DNA of 64,000 nucleotides. Origin: Lentzea xinjiangensis (GTDB taxonomy: Bacteria; Actinomycetota; Actinomycetes; Mycobacteriales; Pseudonocardiaceae). The position numbers and the translations under genes were made by a program. This document shows positions 43,853-52,742 of this stretch, piece after piece. Under the pieces are notes generated by a model, which worked only from the letters and a program-made list of their open reading frames with translations, did not search any database and was not told where the DNA came from. Within the stretch, counting starts at the first letter, position 1. Each line of letters begins with the position of its first letter. The DNA is taken from positions 93,787 to 157,786 of the forward strand of contig NZ_FOFR01000020.1 of assembly GCF_900110955.1 (NCBI RefSeq), in the 5' to 3' direction.

Positions 43853-43904
43853 GGTCAGGCAGCCTATTCGGTCCCCGTCCCCCCACACCGCTCGGGTCGC
43901 CCCG

Positions 43905-43966
43905 CCTTCCGGGGAACGCGGGGGCCCTGCGTTCCCCGGAAGGAAACGCAGGGCCCCCGCGTTCCC
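43905..43966. repeat. two overlapping, mutually exclusive long hairpins
   Basis: Hairpin A has perfect 15-bp arms (43905-43919, 43929-43943) and a 9-base loop. Hairpin B has perfect 22-bp arms (43912-43933, 43945-43966) and an 11-base loop. They share bases 43912-43943, so only one can form at a time. They lie between the divergent ABC ATPase and DUF998 genes, 53 and 126 bases from their starts. They may be an attenuator-like switch, a dispersed repeat, or a cruciform protein site. No second copy was noticed in the window. Confidence 0.8.
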
Positions 43967-44092
43967 TGAAGCGAAGCTGAAAGAGGTGGGGCTGGCCCTA
44001 CCCCGGCGAGTCAGGGACACCTCAGGGTTTGCTCGGGGGAGTTCCCCATTGGTTGATCACCGAGTTCGCCAGAGACTTCTGAGGTGCTTCAA

Positions 44093-44677
44093 GTGGGGGC
44101 GGAAAGACGCGGATTGGTGGTCGGGGGACTGGTGTTCTCACTGGTTCCGATTTTTTACCTGCATGTCGTGTCGGCAGGGCAGCTCGACCCGGTCGCGGAC
44201 GTGATCAGCGACTACGTCTTCGTGCACAACGGCACGGGCTGGCTCGCGGCGACATCTCTTAGTTTGGCCGCCGTCTCGGCGTTGCTCGCCGTCAACCTGC
44301 GCGGTGTAGGCAGGTCAGCGCAGTGGCTGATCGGCATCTGGTCGGCAGGGCTGACCGTGTCGACGATCTTTCCCACCGACCCCACGGGAGCGCCGACGTC
44401 CGTGTCCGGCTACATCCACCGGTACGCCGGCGCGGTCATGTTCGTGGCATTGCCCGCCGCCGGACTGCTCATCGCCCGCACATTTCCGGCTCTGCTCGGT
44501 GTCGCAATAACGGCGAGCGTGTCGAGCGCGGCGTTTCTGGTCAGCCACGTTTCGTTCGCCGGTTTCGAGGCGCGCGGGCTGGCCGAACGAGTTTTGTTCG
44601 CATCCCTTTACGGCCTCCTTTTCGCCATAGCCGCACTCCAGGTGAGGCTGCCCGGATCAAGGACGTGGCGCACATGA
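44093..44677 (+). CDS. DUF998 integral membrane protein
   Basis: 194 residues with six predicted helices. DUF998 pattern: SLVPIFYLHVVSAGQLDP, ISDYVFVHNG, FPTDPTGAPTSVSGYIH and ALPAAGLLIARTF. The GTG at 44093 has GAGG 8 bases upstream; GTG 44084 is less well placed. Function unknown in the family. Its stop overlaps the next gene (ATGA), so it is coupled to the transporter-glycosyltransferase fusion. Confidence 0.82.
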   Translation: MGAERRGLVVGGLVFSLVPIFYLHVVSAGQLDPVADVISDYVFVHNGTGWLAATSLSLAAVSALLAVNLRGVGRSAQWLIGIWSAGLTVSTIFPTDPTGAPTSVSGYIHRYAGAVMFVALPAAGLLIARTFPALLGVAITASVSSAAFLVSHVSFAGFEARGLAERVLFASLYGLLFAIAALQVRLPGSRTWRT

Positions 44678-46662
44678 CCCTGCTCGCCGTCGCACTCGCC
44701 GTGCTCGGCGCCGTGTGCTTCGCGCTCGCGGCCCGCCTGCAGCACGACGCGGTCGCCGAGACCGGGGCGCGCGTGGGCGTCCTGAAGCAGCCGCGCTGGC
44801 TCGGCGGGCTCGCGCTGCTGGTCGCCGGGGCCGGGGTGCACGCGGCCGCGCTCGGCATGGCACCCCTCACCGTCGTCCAGCCGATCGGTGTGCTCGCCAT
44901 CGGGATGACCGCGCTGATGGACCGCCGCTTCCGCGAGGTGCCGGCGATCCTGCTCACGACCGCGGGTGTGGGTGCGTTCGTGCTCCTGGCGTCCGGCAGT
45001 GCGACCGCGACCCAGGTCGCGCCGGATGCCGAACTCACCGCCGGACTGCTGGTCCTCGGCGCAATCGCGGTTCCTGGGGTCATTGCCGCTGTCACGACGA
45101 ACGCGCGCATCCGCGCAGTGGCGTTCGCATCGGCCGGTGGCGTGGCGTACGGCTACGTGTCGGTGCTCATGCGCGCTGTCTCCCAGTCGGTCCAGCAGGG
45201 CGGCTTCGGGCTCTCGCACGTCGCGTCCGTCCTCGGCATCGCCCTCTCGCTCGCGGTCGGCGGCTGGCTCGTCCAGCACGCCTACGCGGGCGGACCCCCT
45301 CATCTCGCCGTCGCCTGCCTGACCGTGGTGGACCCGCTGGTCGCGGTCGGCATCGGCGCCTTCCTGCTCGGCGAGGCCGCGCACCTGTCCCCGTGGACCG
45401 GTGCCGGGCTGATCGCCTGCGCGCTCGCCGCAGTCGGCGGCGTGTTCGCCCTCGCTCGTCAACCACAACCGGTCAAGACTCGAACGGAGCTTCCCGTGAA
45501 CACCTCCAGCGCGCTGCGCGTCGTCATCGCCGCTGACACGTTCCCCCCGGACGTCAACGGAGCCGCGCGGTTCGCGCAACGCCTCGCGACCGGTCTGGCC
45601 GGCAACGGCCACGACGTCCACGTCATCGCCCCGGACTCGCCCAGGGCCACGGAGATCCCCGGTGTGACGGTGCACCGGCTGCGCTCGCACCGGCTGCCGT
45701 TCTACCCGGACTTCCGGTTCTGCCTGCCGTGGCAGGTCTCGAAGGAGGCGGCGGAGCTGGTCAAGGCGCTCAAGCCGGACGTCGTGCACGTCCAGGCGCA
45801 CTTCGTGGTGGGCAGGTTCGTCCTCAACGCCGCTGTCGCGCAGGGCATCCCCACGCTGGCCACGAACCACTTCATGCCGGAGAACCTGTTCAGCCACGCC
45901 CACGTGCCGGCGTTCCTGCAGGGACTGTCCCGCAAGTGGGCCTACCGCGACCTGGCGCGGGTGTTCGGCCGGGCCGACGTGGTGACCGCGCCGACGCCGC
46001 GCGCCGTGCAGTTGCTGCACGACAGCGGGTTCCCCGAACGCGCGGTGCCCGTCTCGTGCGGCATCGACATCTCCCGCTACCAGCGCGAGGTGACGCACAA
46101 CGACCGGCCGACCGCGCTGTTCGTCGGGCGGCTGGACGAGGAGAAGCGCGTCGACGAGTTCCTGCGCGCCCTGGCCCGCGTGCCCGGCGCGGTCGGCGAG
46201 ATCGTCGGCGACGGCACCTGCAAGGCCGAGTGGGAGCTGCTGGCCCGCGACCTCGGCATCACCGACCGCGTGCAGTTCCACGGCTTCGTGTCCGAGGACG
46301 AGCTGCTGGACGCCTACGCCCGCGCCGACCTGTTCGTCATGCCCGGTGTCGCCGAGCTGCAGAGCCTCGCCACGATGGAGGCGATGGCCGCGGGCAAGCC
46401 GGTGATCGCCGCGAACGCGATGGCCCTGCCGCACCTCGTGCACCCCGGCCGCAACGGCTGGCTGTTCGAGCCGGGCGACGTGAACCAGCTCGCGCAGCGG
46501 CTGCACACCCTCGTCCACGACGCGCCGATGCGGGCGCGGATGGGCGCCGCCAGCAGCGAGATCATCTCGCACCACGCGCTGGCGACGACCCTGGAGCGCT
46601 TCGAGGCGCTCTACGCGCGGGCGATGGGCCGCGCGGTGCCGGTCATCGCGCTGGCGGCCTGA
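44674..46662 (+). CDS. fusion of a DMT/EamA-like membrane domain and a GT4 glycosyltransferase
   Basis: 662 residues in one open frame. Residues 1-265 have about nine helices of a DMT-family transporter (LTVVQPIGVLAIGMTALMDRRF, LGEAAHLSPWTGAGLIACAL). Residues 275-662 are a GT-B glycosyltransferase of family 4 (ADTFPPDVNGAARFAQRLA, HVQAHFVVGRF, LFVGRLDEEKRVDEFL, GVAELQSLATMEAMAAGKPV), like the mannosyltransferases of PIM and glycolipid synthesis. No stop separates them. An internal GTG at 45496 with GGAG 6 bases upstream could also yield the free glycosyltransferase (388 residues). Its end overlaps the convergent patatin gene by 20 bases. Confidence 0.85.
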   Translation: MTLLAVALAVLGAVCFALAARLQHDAVAETGARVGVLKQPRWLGGLALLVAGAGVHAAALGMAPLTVVQPIGVLAIGMTALMDRRFREVPAILLTTAGVGAFVLLASGSATATQVAPDAELTAGLLVLGAIAVPGVIAAVTTNARIRAVAFASAGGVAYGYVSVLMRAVSQSVQQGGFGLSHVASVLGIALSLAVGGWLVQHAYAGGPPHLAVACLTVVDPLVAVGIGAFLLGEAAHLSPWTGAGLIACALAAVGGVFALARQPQPVKTRTELPVNTSSALRVVIAADTFPPDVNGAARFAQRLATGLAGNGHDVHVIAPDSPRATEIPGVTVHRLRSHRLPFYPDFRFCLPWQVSKEAAELVKALKPDVVHVQAHFVVGRFVLNAAVAQGIPTLATNHFMPENLFSHAHVPAFLQGLSRKWAYRDLARVFGRADVVTAPTPRAVQLLHDSGFPERAVPVSCGIDISRYQREVTHNDRPTALFVGRLDEEKRVDEFLRALARVPGAVGEIVGDGTCKAEWELLARDLGITDRVQFHGFVSEDELLDAYARADLFVMPGVAELQSLATMEAMAAGKPVIAANAMALPHLVHPGRNGWLFEPGDVNQLAQRLHTLVHDAPMRARMGAASSEIISHHALATTLERFEALYARAMGRAVPVIALAA

Positions 46663-49600
46663 GCTTCTCCTCGATCCGCCCGGCCACGACGAGACCGGTG
46701 CGGGAGAGGGTGAGCGACGCGGGGTGCTCACCCTCTCCCTCGATGAGGAACCGGTACAGCGACGCGTGCCCCTCCAGCCGTTCGCGCAACGTCTCGGCGA
46801 TGTCGCAGTCCGCGGGGTAGATCGCCGGGATCGCCTCGTCCACGAGCTGCAGGCGGATCCGGCGGCGCTCCAGGCGGGGCACGTACCAGGACGTGATCAG
46901 CAGCAGCGTCAGGCCGAACACCAGCGCCGTGCCGATCACCGCGTGCCAGCCCCACCCCGCCGGCCCGAGCAGCAGCAGCACGTCGGCGACGACGAGGTAG
47001 CAGATGCCGTAGACGACGGCCCAGCCCGCGGTCGCGGCGGCGGGCGGTTCGGCCCGTTCCGTTCCCCAGACGCCCTCGACGCGGCGCCAGCGCTGCAGCG
47101 ACTTGCCACCGGCCAGCGCCATCCAGACGCCGAACGCCGCGCAGAGCACCGAGGCGGGGATCACGAGCCACGGCTCGGTGTGCGGCTCGAACCGCCAGAC
47201 CGCCCAGGCCAGGCCGGCCACCGCCAGCACGACGGCCGCCTTCTTCCAGCGGCGCTTGATGATCGCGAGTGGCTTGAAGTCCGCCAGCACCGCGAGCGGG
47301 GTGCGGATCGGTGAGGGCAGCGAGCCGAGGACCAGCAGCGCCGTGACCACCAGCGCGACGCCGGCCACGGTGACCGTGCCGGTCGTGAGCTGCGCCCGGT
47401 TGCCGGGCAGCCGGTCGACGGCGGTGGCCGCCAGCGGGATCACCGGTGAGAGCAGCACCAGCCCGTGCAGCAGCGTGCCGCTCCTGAGCGCCGCGTAACC
47501 GAAGGCGGCCAGGAGGCTGGCCGCGCCGATCGCGGCGCCGGGGCCCGCCGCCCACGCCGGCAGCATCCCGAACAGCGCCATGACGACGAGCGCGCCGCCG
47601 ACCGCGAGGCCGAGCAGCCCCAGGAACTGCGCGAGCTTGCCGCCCCTGGTCAGGCCGGTGATCGTCCAGTAGGGCAGCAGCGCGGCGCCGCGCAGGGAGC
47701 GGGTGACCGGCCGGACCGCGGCGAGCCCCGACCGTTCGGAGTCGGCGACCGTGACCGCGACGGCCGCCGCCGTCGCCGCCGTGCGGATCATCTGGTCCGA
47801 CGCGGCCTCCTGGGTGAGCGGCTCCCGGCCGATCCCCGCGCGGTCGAACGCGGCGAGCGCCGCCATGCCGGTCGTGACCGTGTGCTCCTGCGGGAACTCC
47901 AGGCGCCGCAGCAGGTCCGCGTGCTCCTCGAGGAACAGCTCACCGCGCGAGCGCCGGTCGGCGCCGTCACCGCGGTCGGCGATGACGGCGGCCCGCAGCC
48001 GGGGCAGCTCCTCGCAGATGATCCGCCAGTGCAGGCCCCACGCGGCGAGCTCGGCGAGCTTCATCGACGACGGCGACAGCTCGCCCTCCGCCCGGTAGAT
48101 GCCGGCGAGCTCCCGCGCGGCCTCCTCGGCGCAGGCGGCGAGGAGAGCGGGCAGCTCCGGCCCGAACATCGCCTCGGCGACCTGGTCGACGACGGCCCTC
48201 GCGCGCTGCTCCGGCGTGCGGTCGTCGTCCCGCGGCCGCCCGAGCTGGTCCATCCTGCGCAGCCGCCGCGGGTCGAACAGCACCCGGCACAGCATCGTGG
48301 CGCCGTCGAGCCGTCCCCAGATCCAGTCGTTGACCCGCCACGACCGCTTGAGGAACCCGGAGAACCGCGACAGCGACGCCCCGCCCGCCTTGTCGTCCGC
48401 GGTGATCGACTGCTTGGCGAACGCGTTGCGCGTCTGCAGCGACACCTGCACCAGCTCGACCGGCGTGTCCAGGCCCGTCGAGGCGTCGTCGGACAGGCAC
48501 GTGCCGGCGATCTCCAGCGCCAGCATGCGGCTCAGCCACCGCTCGCCGTCGCTCAGCCCCGCTTCCCGCGCCGCGGCCTCGGGTGCGAGCAGGGCGTGCC
48601 AGCAGACCAGCCCGCCGAGCTCGCGCCGGTGCTCGTCGAGCCCGTCGAGCACCTCGCGGGCGGCGCCGACGATCCGGGCGATCTCGGCGACCTGCGCCTT
48701 GACCTCGAGGCCGAGGTGCCCGTCGATCATGTGCTCGTGGTAGCTCGCGAGCCGGCCCGTCCAGTAGCCCTCGCCGAGCGAGCCGGACGGCTCCCACGCG
48801 AACAGCTCCTCCCGCAGCCGCCGCAGCTCCGCGCGGACCTGGTGGAGGTCCCGGCGCGCCGCGGAGGTGGCCTCGGCCGCGTCCTCGGGCACCACCCAGA
48901 CGATCCGCTTGAGCAGGTCGAGGGCCGACGCGCCCAGGCGCTCGGCCATCGTGATGCCCCACTCCCAGCCCATGTCCTCGCGGCACACGGTGCTCGGCAG
49001 CTTCACGCCCGGCACGTACGGCAGCACGCCGTGCTTCGCCTTCCACTTGCGCTGCGCGGTCTCGGCCGCCCGCCGCGCCCGTTCGAACGACCAGTTGGCC
49101 GGGTTGCCGCCGGGCAGCGCGAACTGCTGGGCCGTCACCTGCCGGGCCGCGAGCCGGATCTCGACGTCCTCGTAGTGGCCGAAAAGCTTGTCCGCGAGCG
49201 AGTACACCTCGTCGACGACGTCCTCGCCGCCCTCGTGCAACCGCTGGAGCAACGCCATCCGCCCGCCCCGCGAGCTCGCGGCCCTGCGGTTGTGCTCCTC
49301 GATCTTCTCGACGTAGGTGCGGTTGGCCTGGCTCGACATCGCGCTCAGCAGCTTGGCGCCGGAGCTGACCGTCGTGAACCCCTGGTCGGAGGAGTCGGCC
49401 TGCGGCTCGGAGCCCAGCGGCTCGGCGTGCGGGAAGACCAGCAGCATGACCCGGCGCACCGGCCCGTCCGCCGGCATGCGGTCGATGGCCTCCAGCGCCT
49501 CCCTCGTCGGCGTGTTGACCAGCACGCCGCCGTCGACCGCGAACCGGCTCCGGTCGCCGCCGTTGGCCCAGCTCGCGACGTCCGCCATGTCGGGCCGGTC

Positions 49601-50302
49601 CGGCGTCGCCTGGCCGCCGACCGGGATGAAGCTCGGCTCGAACGCGAACGGGAAGCTCGCGGAGCTCCGCGCGGCGAGCGCGAGCTGGCGGACGCGGTCC
49701 GGCAGCAGCTCGGGCGTGAAGTCGTCCCTGGTCTCGTCGCTCACCCAGGGGTAGGGGTCGCGGCGGAACGAGAACGAGCCCTGGTGCACCGACTGGGTGA
49801 GCGGCTGGCCCAGGTCGTCGTAGCTGACGGCCGGCACGCCACCCAGCAGGGTGGTGGTGATCCTGAGGTCGATCGGGCGCTCGCACGCCTCGGTGGGCTC
49901 GAAGTCGGTGGTGAGGCGGTCCAGCGCCTCCTGCAGCCTCGGGTAGAAGAACTCGTCGCCCTTGAGCAGGCTCGCCGGCTGGCCGCGGAACGGCGTGCGC
50001 AGCAGCTGCTCCATCCGCCCCTGCTCGGCCCACAGGTCCCGCAGCCTGCTCAGGTCCGCCTGCTTGTTGACCTGCGACAACGCCAGCGCGGCGCCGTTGA
50101 TGCCGCCCGCCGACGTGCCGGCGATGACGTCGGCGCGCGCGGTGCAGCCCACCAGGTCGAGCAGCGGCTGGTAGGTGCTGCCCGGCCTGGTCAGCCGGTC
50201 CAGCTCCAGCACCACGCCGCCCATCCAGACGGCCAGGCTCACGCCGCCGTTGAGCACGACGGCGAACCGGACCTCTTCCCGCGACATGGGTTGTTCGGTC
50301 AT
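46643..50302 (-). CDS. patatin-like protein with DUF3376 and membrane C-terminus
   Basis: 1219 residues. Residues 10-300 form a patatin phospholipase domain: oxyanion motif NGGVSLAVWMGGV, nucleophile Ser64 in AGTSAGGINGA and catalytic Asp in VDGGVLVNTP. A long helical region follows (DUF3376, about 300-870). The last third has about eight hydrophobic segments and a cytoplasmic end. Such large actinobacterial proteins probably hydrolyse acyl lipids at the membrane; the substrate is unknown. The ATG at 50302 is clear. The 3' end overlaps the convergent glycosyltransferase. Confidence 0.9.
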   Translation of the reverse strand: MTEQPMSREEVRFAVVLNGGVSLAVWMGGVVLELDRLTRPGSTYQPLLDLVGCTARADVIAGTSAGGINGAALALSQVNKQADLSRLRDLWAEQGRMEQLLRTPFRGQPASLLKGDEFFYPRLQEALDRLTTDFEPTEACERPIDLRITTTLLGGVPAVSYDDLGQPLTQSVHQGSFSFRRDPYPWVSDETRDDFTPELLPDRVRQLALAARSSASFPFAFEPSFIPVGGQATPDRPDMADVASWANGGDRSRFAVDGGVLVNTPTREALEAIDRMPADGPVRRVMLLVFPHAEPLGSEPQADSSDQGFTTVSSGAKLLSAMSSQANRTYVEKIEEHNRRAASSRGGRMALLQRLHEGGEDVVDEVYSLADKLFGHYEDVEIRLAARQVTAQQFALPGGNPANWSFERARRAAETAQRKWKAKHGVLPYVPGVKLPSTVCREDMGWEWGITMAERLGASALDLLKRIVWVVPEDAAEATSAARRDLHQVRAELRRLREELFAWEPSGSLGEGYWTGRLASYHEHMIDGHLGLEVKAQVAEIARIVGAAREVLDGLDEHRRELGGLVCWHALLAPEAAAREAGLSDGERWLSRMLALEIAGTCLSDDASTGLDTPVELVQVSLQTRNAFAKQSITADDKAGGASLSRFSGFLKRSWRVNDWIWGRLDGATMLCRVLFDPRRLRRMDQLGRPRDDDRTPEQRARAVVDQVAEAMFGPELPALLAACAEEAARELAGIYRAEGELSPSSMKLAELAAWGLHWRIICEELPRLRAAVIADRGDGADRRSRGELFLEEHADLLRRLEFPQEHTVTTGMAALAAFDRAGIGREPLTQEAASDQMIRTAATAAAVAVTVADSERSGLAAVRPVTRSLRGAALLPYWTITGLTRGGKLAQFLGLLGLAVGGALVVMALFGMLPAWAAGPGAAIGAASLLAAFGYAALRSGTLLHGLVLLSPVIPLAATAVDRLPGNRAQLTTGTVTVAGVALVVTALLVLGSLPSPIRTPLAVLADFKPLAIIKRRWKKAAVVLAVAGLAWAVWRFEPHTEPWLVIPASVLCAAFGVWMALAGGKSLQRWRRVEGVWGTERAEPPAAATAGWAVVYGICYLVVADVLLLLGPAGWGWHAVIGTALVFGLTLLLITSWYVPRLERRRIRLQLVDEAIPAIYPADCDIAETLRERLEGHASLYRFLIEGEGEHPASLTLSRTGLVVAGRIEEKLRPPAR

Positions 50303-50368
50303 GCCGCACCACCCCCTCCGGCGTCGATCTTCCCCCTACCGAGGTACTCGTCCGGAGCAGGGAGGGGG

Positions 50369-51904
50369 TTACGCGGCCGGGTCGGACCTGAGGAACGGCC
50401 CCACCCGCTTGCGCGCGATCAGCACGCAGACGGCGAACGTGATCACCGCGCCCGCCACGGCCTGCGGGACCGTGTAGGCCCGGCCGTCGAAGGCGGACCC
50501 GGTGGGCGGCAGGATCACCGCGATCACCGCCGAGGTGCCCATGGCGAACATCCGGAACTTGGGCCCGACCACCGCGGTGGCCAGCGGGAGCGCCGCCCAC
50601 AGCACGTACCAGGGCTGCAGCACCGGCCCGAGCACCAGGATCGCGCCCAGGGCGGCCCCGAGGCCGTTCATCGCCTTGATCCGGCCCTTGAAGCTGCGCC
50701 ACAGCAGCCCGATCGTGATCACCACGTAGAGGCCCTGCCCGAGCAGGCGGGCCAGCGCGATCATCGACTCGGTGTGGTTGCCGAGGCCGAGCAGGATGCC
50801 GGTGCCCGCCCCCAGGAAGCCCAGCGCGGTGGGCGGCGACATCCAGGACTTCACGGTCGAGGCGACGTTCAGCGTCTCGACCCAGCCGAACCCGAACCCG
50901 GTGCCGAGGCAGATCACCACCACCCCGGCCGCGGCGATCACGGTCATGACCCCGGCCACCAGGGCCAGGTGCTTGAACCGGCCGCCGAGCTTGCGCGCCA
51001 CCAGCACGCCGAGGAACCCGAGCGCGGCCATCGCGGGGATCTTCACCATCGCGCCGCACACGATGACCACGGAGCCCAGCGCGATCCACGACCACCTCAG
51101 CGGTTCCAGGCCGCGCATCGCGAGCTCCAGGCCGACCAGCATCAGGCCCAGCGCCAGGCCGTCGTTGTGCACGCCGATGACGATGTGGAACAGCACCAGC
51201 GGGTTCAGCGCGCCCAGCCACAGCGCGCCGACCGGCGGGACGCCGAACCGCGCGGCGAGCCGGGGCAGCGCCCACACGATCATCGCCAGGCCGCACAGCA
51301 CCAGCAGGCGGTGCACGAACACACCGGACACCACGTGGTCGCCGGTGAGCATCGCGGTCAGGCGGCCGAACGCGAGGAACAGCGGCCCGTACGGCGCCGG
51401 CGTCTCCCGCCAGATGTTCGGCACACCGCGGGTCAGCACGTGGTCGACGCCCAGCGCGCCCGCGGGGCCCAGCTCGTACGGGTCGAGCCCGCGGGCCGCG
51501 ATCTCGCTCTGCGCCAGGTACGAGTACACGTCCCGGGAGAACATCGGGACGCAGAAGACCAGTGGAACGGTCCACATCAGCAGCGTGCGGTCCATCTGGC
51601 CGCGCGAGATCAGCCGCGGCCGGCCGGGGCGCACGAACCGCCCCAGGGCCAGCCAGGCGGACACGATCATGAAGATGCCGGTCCAGACGACGCCCATCGC
51701 GACGCTGGGCATGCGCGAGAAGAGCCCGAGGACCGGCACGCCGTAGAGCGGCGAGTAGATCGGCGCGGCGCCGCCACCCAGTGACCCGACGGTCAGCAGC
51801 AGCGCGCCGATGGTGCCCCAGCGGCGGACGATGTCCAGCTGGCGACGCTCCCGACCGTTCAAGAGGTCGCTCTCTGGAGTGGTGGCTCCGCCGTTCGTGG
51901 GCAT
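50369..51904 (-). CDS. mptB: polyprenol-phosphate-mannose alpha-1,6-mannosyltransferase MptB
   Basis: 511 residues with about thirteen helices, a GT-C enzyme. The first loop has FSRDVYSYLAQSEIAARGLDPY, with the catalytic Asp expected in this family. MptB extends the mannan core of lipomannan using polyprenyl-phosphate mannose on the outer face of the membrane. Placement divergent from sufR matches the mycobacterial mptB-sufR-sufB order, which strengthens the name. ATG 51904 is chosen; a GTG-free upstream frame would add 17 residues. Confidence 0.9.
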   Translation of the reverse strand: MPTNGGATTPESDLLNGRERRQLDIVRRWGTIGALLLTVGSLGGGAAPIYSPLYGVPVLGLFSRMPSVAMGVVWTGIFMIVSAWLALGRFVRPGRPRLISRGQMDRTLLMWTVPLVFCVPMFSRDVYSYLAQSEIAARGLDPYELGPAGALGVDHVLTRGVPNIWRETPAPYGPLFLAFGRLTAMLTGDHVVSGVFVHRLLVLCGLAMIVWALPRLAARFGVPPVGALWLGALNPLVLFHIVIGVHNDGLALGLMLVGLELAMRGLEPLRWSWIALGSVVIVCGAMVKIPAMAALGFLGVLVARKLGGRFKHLALVAGVMTVIAAAGVVVICLGTGFGFGWVETLNVASTVKSWMSPPTALGFLGAGTGILLGLGNHTESMIALARLLGQGLYVVITIGLLWRSFKGRIKAMNGLGAALGAILVLGPVLQPWYVLWAALPLATAVVGPKFRMFAMGTSAVIAVILPPTGSAFDGRAYTVPQAVAGAVITFAVCVLIARKRVGPFLRSDPAA

Positions 51905-51983
51905 GGAGGCAGGGTATCGAGTGAGGTGGCGGCCGATCCCCGCCGCGTCTTCCACCGCACGAGCCGCGTTCGGCCGTGAGTCA

Positions 51984-51998
51984 GGTCACCCTGTGACC
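51984..51998. promoter_or_regulatory. 15-bp palindrome in the mptB-sufR gap
   Basis: GGTCAC-CCT-GTGACC has perfect 6-bp arms, 22 bases upstream of the predicted sufR -35. It could bind a second regulator of sufR or mptB. It differs from the SufR site at 52028-52044. Confidence 0.4.
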
Positions 51999-52005
51999 GC
52001 GATCT

Positions 52006-52044
52006 TTGCGACCTCCGGCGAAATACGCAACACTGGTGTTGTGA
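52006..52044 (+). promoter_or_regulatory. suf promoter with SufR operator on a leaderless start
   Basis: TTGCGA (52006-52011), a 17-base spacer and AACACT (52029-52034) put transcription start at about 52041, which is the sufR GTG itself. A palindrome CAACAC-TG-GTGTTG (52028-52041) contains CAAC-N6-GTTG, known for cyanobacterial SufR, and overlaps ACACT-N5-TGTGA (52030-52044), described for mycobacterial SufR. Binding would block the promoter and autorepress the operon. Confidence 0.75.
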
Positions 52045-52742
52045 AAAACGCCGAGACCCACCTTGACGCCGTGCCGCAGCACGACGGCAAGACTCGGCGT
52101 GCTGTCGCCAGGCTCCTGCTGGAGCAGGGCCCGGTCACCGCGGCCGCTGTTGCCGAGGAACTGGGCATCAGCCCCACGGCCGTGCGCCGTCACATCGACG
52201 CACTGGTCGCGGACGGCGAGGCGATCACCAGGGACGCACCGCGGCAGACCCAACGCGGTCGTGGTCGTCCCGCGAAGCTCTTCCTGCTCACTGATGCCGG
52301 ACGCGCCCGGTTCGGCCACGCCTACGACGACCTCGCGGTCGCCGCTGTCAGGTTCCTCGCCCAAACGGGTGGGGAAGAGGCTGTGCGCTCCTTCGCGCAG
52401 AGCCGGGTCGACGCGCTGGTGGACAGGCACCGTTCCGCGATCGTGGCGCAGGTCACGCCCGCCGAACGGGCGAAGGCCCTCGCCACCGCGTTGACCAGGG
52501 AGGGCTACGCTGCGGCGACGCGAAACGTGGGTACGGGCGAGCAGTTGTGCCAGCACCACTGCCCGGTCGCCCACGTCGCCGCCGAGTTCCCCCAGCTGTG
52601 CGAGACCGAGACGGAGACGTTCGCGAACCTCCTCGGCACCCACGTGCAGCGCCTCGCGACGATCGCCCGCGGCCACGCCGTGTGCACGACGCACATCCCG
52701 AACATTTCACGGATCCCAGATGATGGAGGGGAGCCCGCATGA
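52041..52742 (+). CDS. sufR: Fe-S-dependent repressor SufR
   Basis: 233 residues. An N-terminal DeoR/ArsR-like HTH (VTAAAVAEELGISPTAVRRHIDAL) and a C-terminal sensor with Cys residues CQHHCP and a later C in FPQLCETE, expected to hold a Fe-S cluster. SufR represses suf genes when clusters are sufficient. No ribosome site precedes the GTG, fitting a leaderless mRNA. The stop overlaps the sufB ATG. Confidence 0.93.
   Translation: MKNAETHLDAVPQHDGKTRRAVARLLLEQGPVTAAAVAEELGISPTAVRRHIDALVADGEAITRDAPRQTQRGRGRPAKLFLLTDAGRARFGHAYDDLAVAAVRFLAQTGGEEAVRSFAQSRVDALVDRHRSAIVAQVTPAERAKALATALTREGYAAATRNVGTGEQLCQHHCPVAHVAAEFPQLCETETETFANLLGTHVQRLATIARGHAVCTTHIPNISRIPDDGGEPA

Noticed and set aside
47465..51784. 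Very long plus-strand reading frame (over 1400 codons) opposite the patatin and mptB genes
   Set aside because: Arg/Pro/His-rich with no domains; a typical antisense shadow of high-GC coding DNA. The minus-strand genes have clear motifs.
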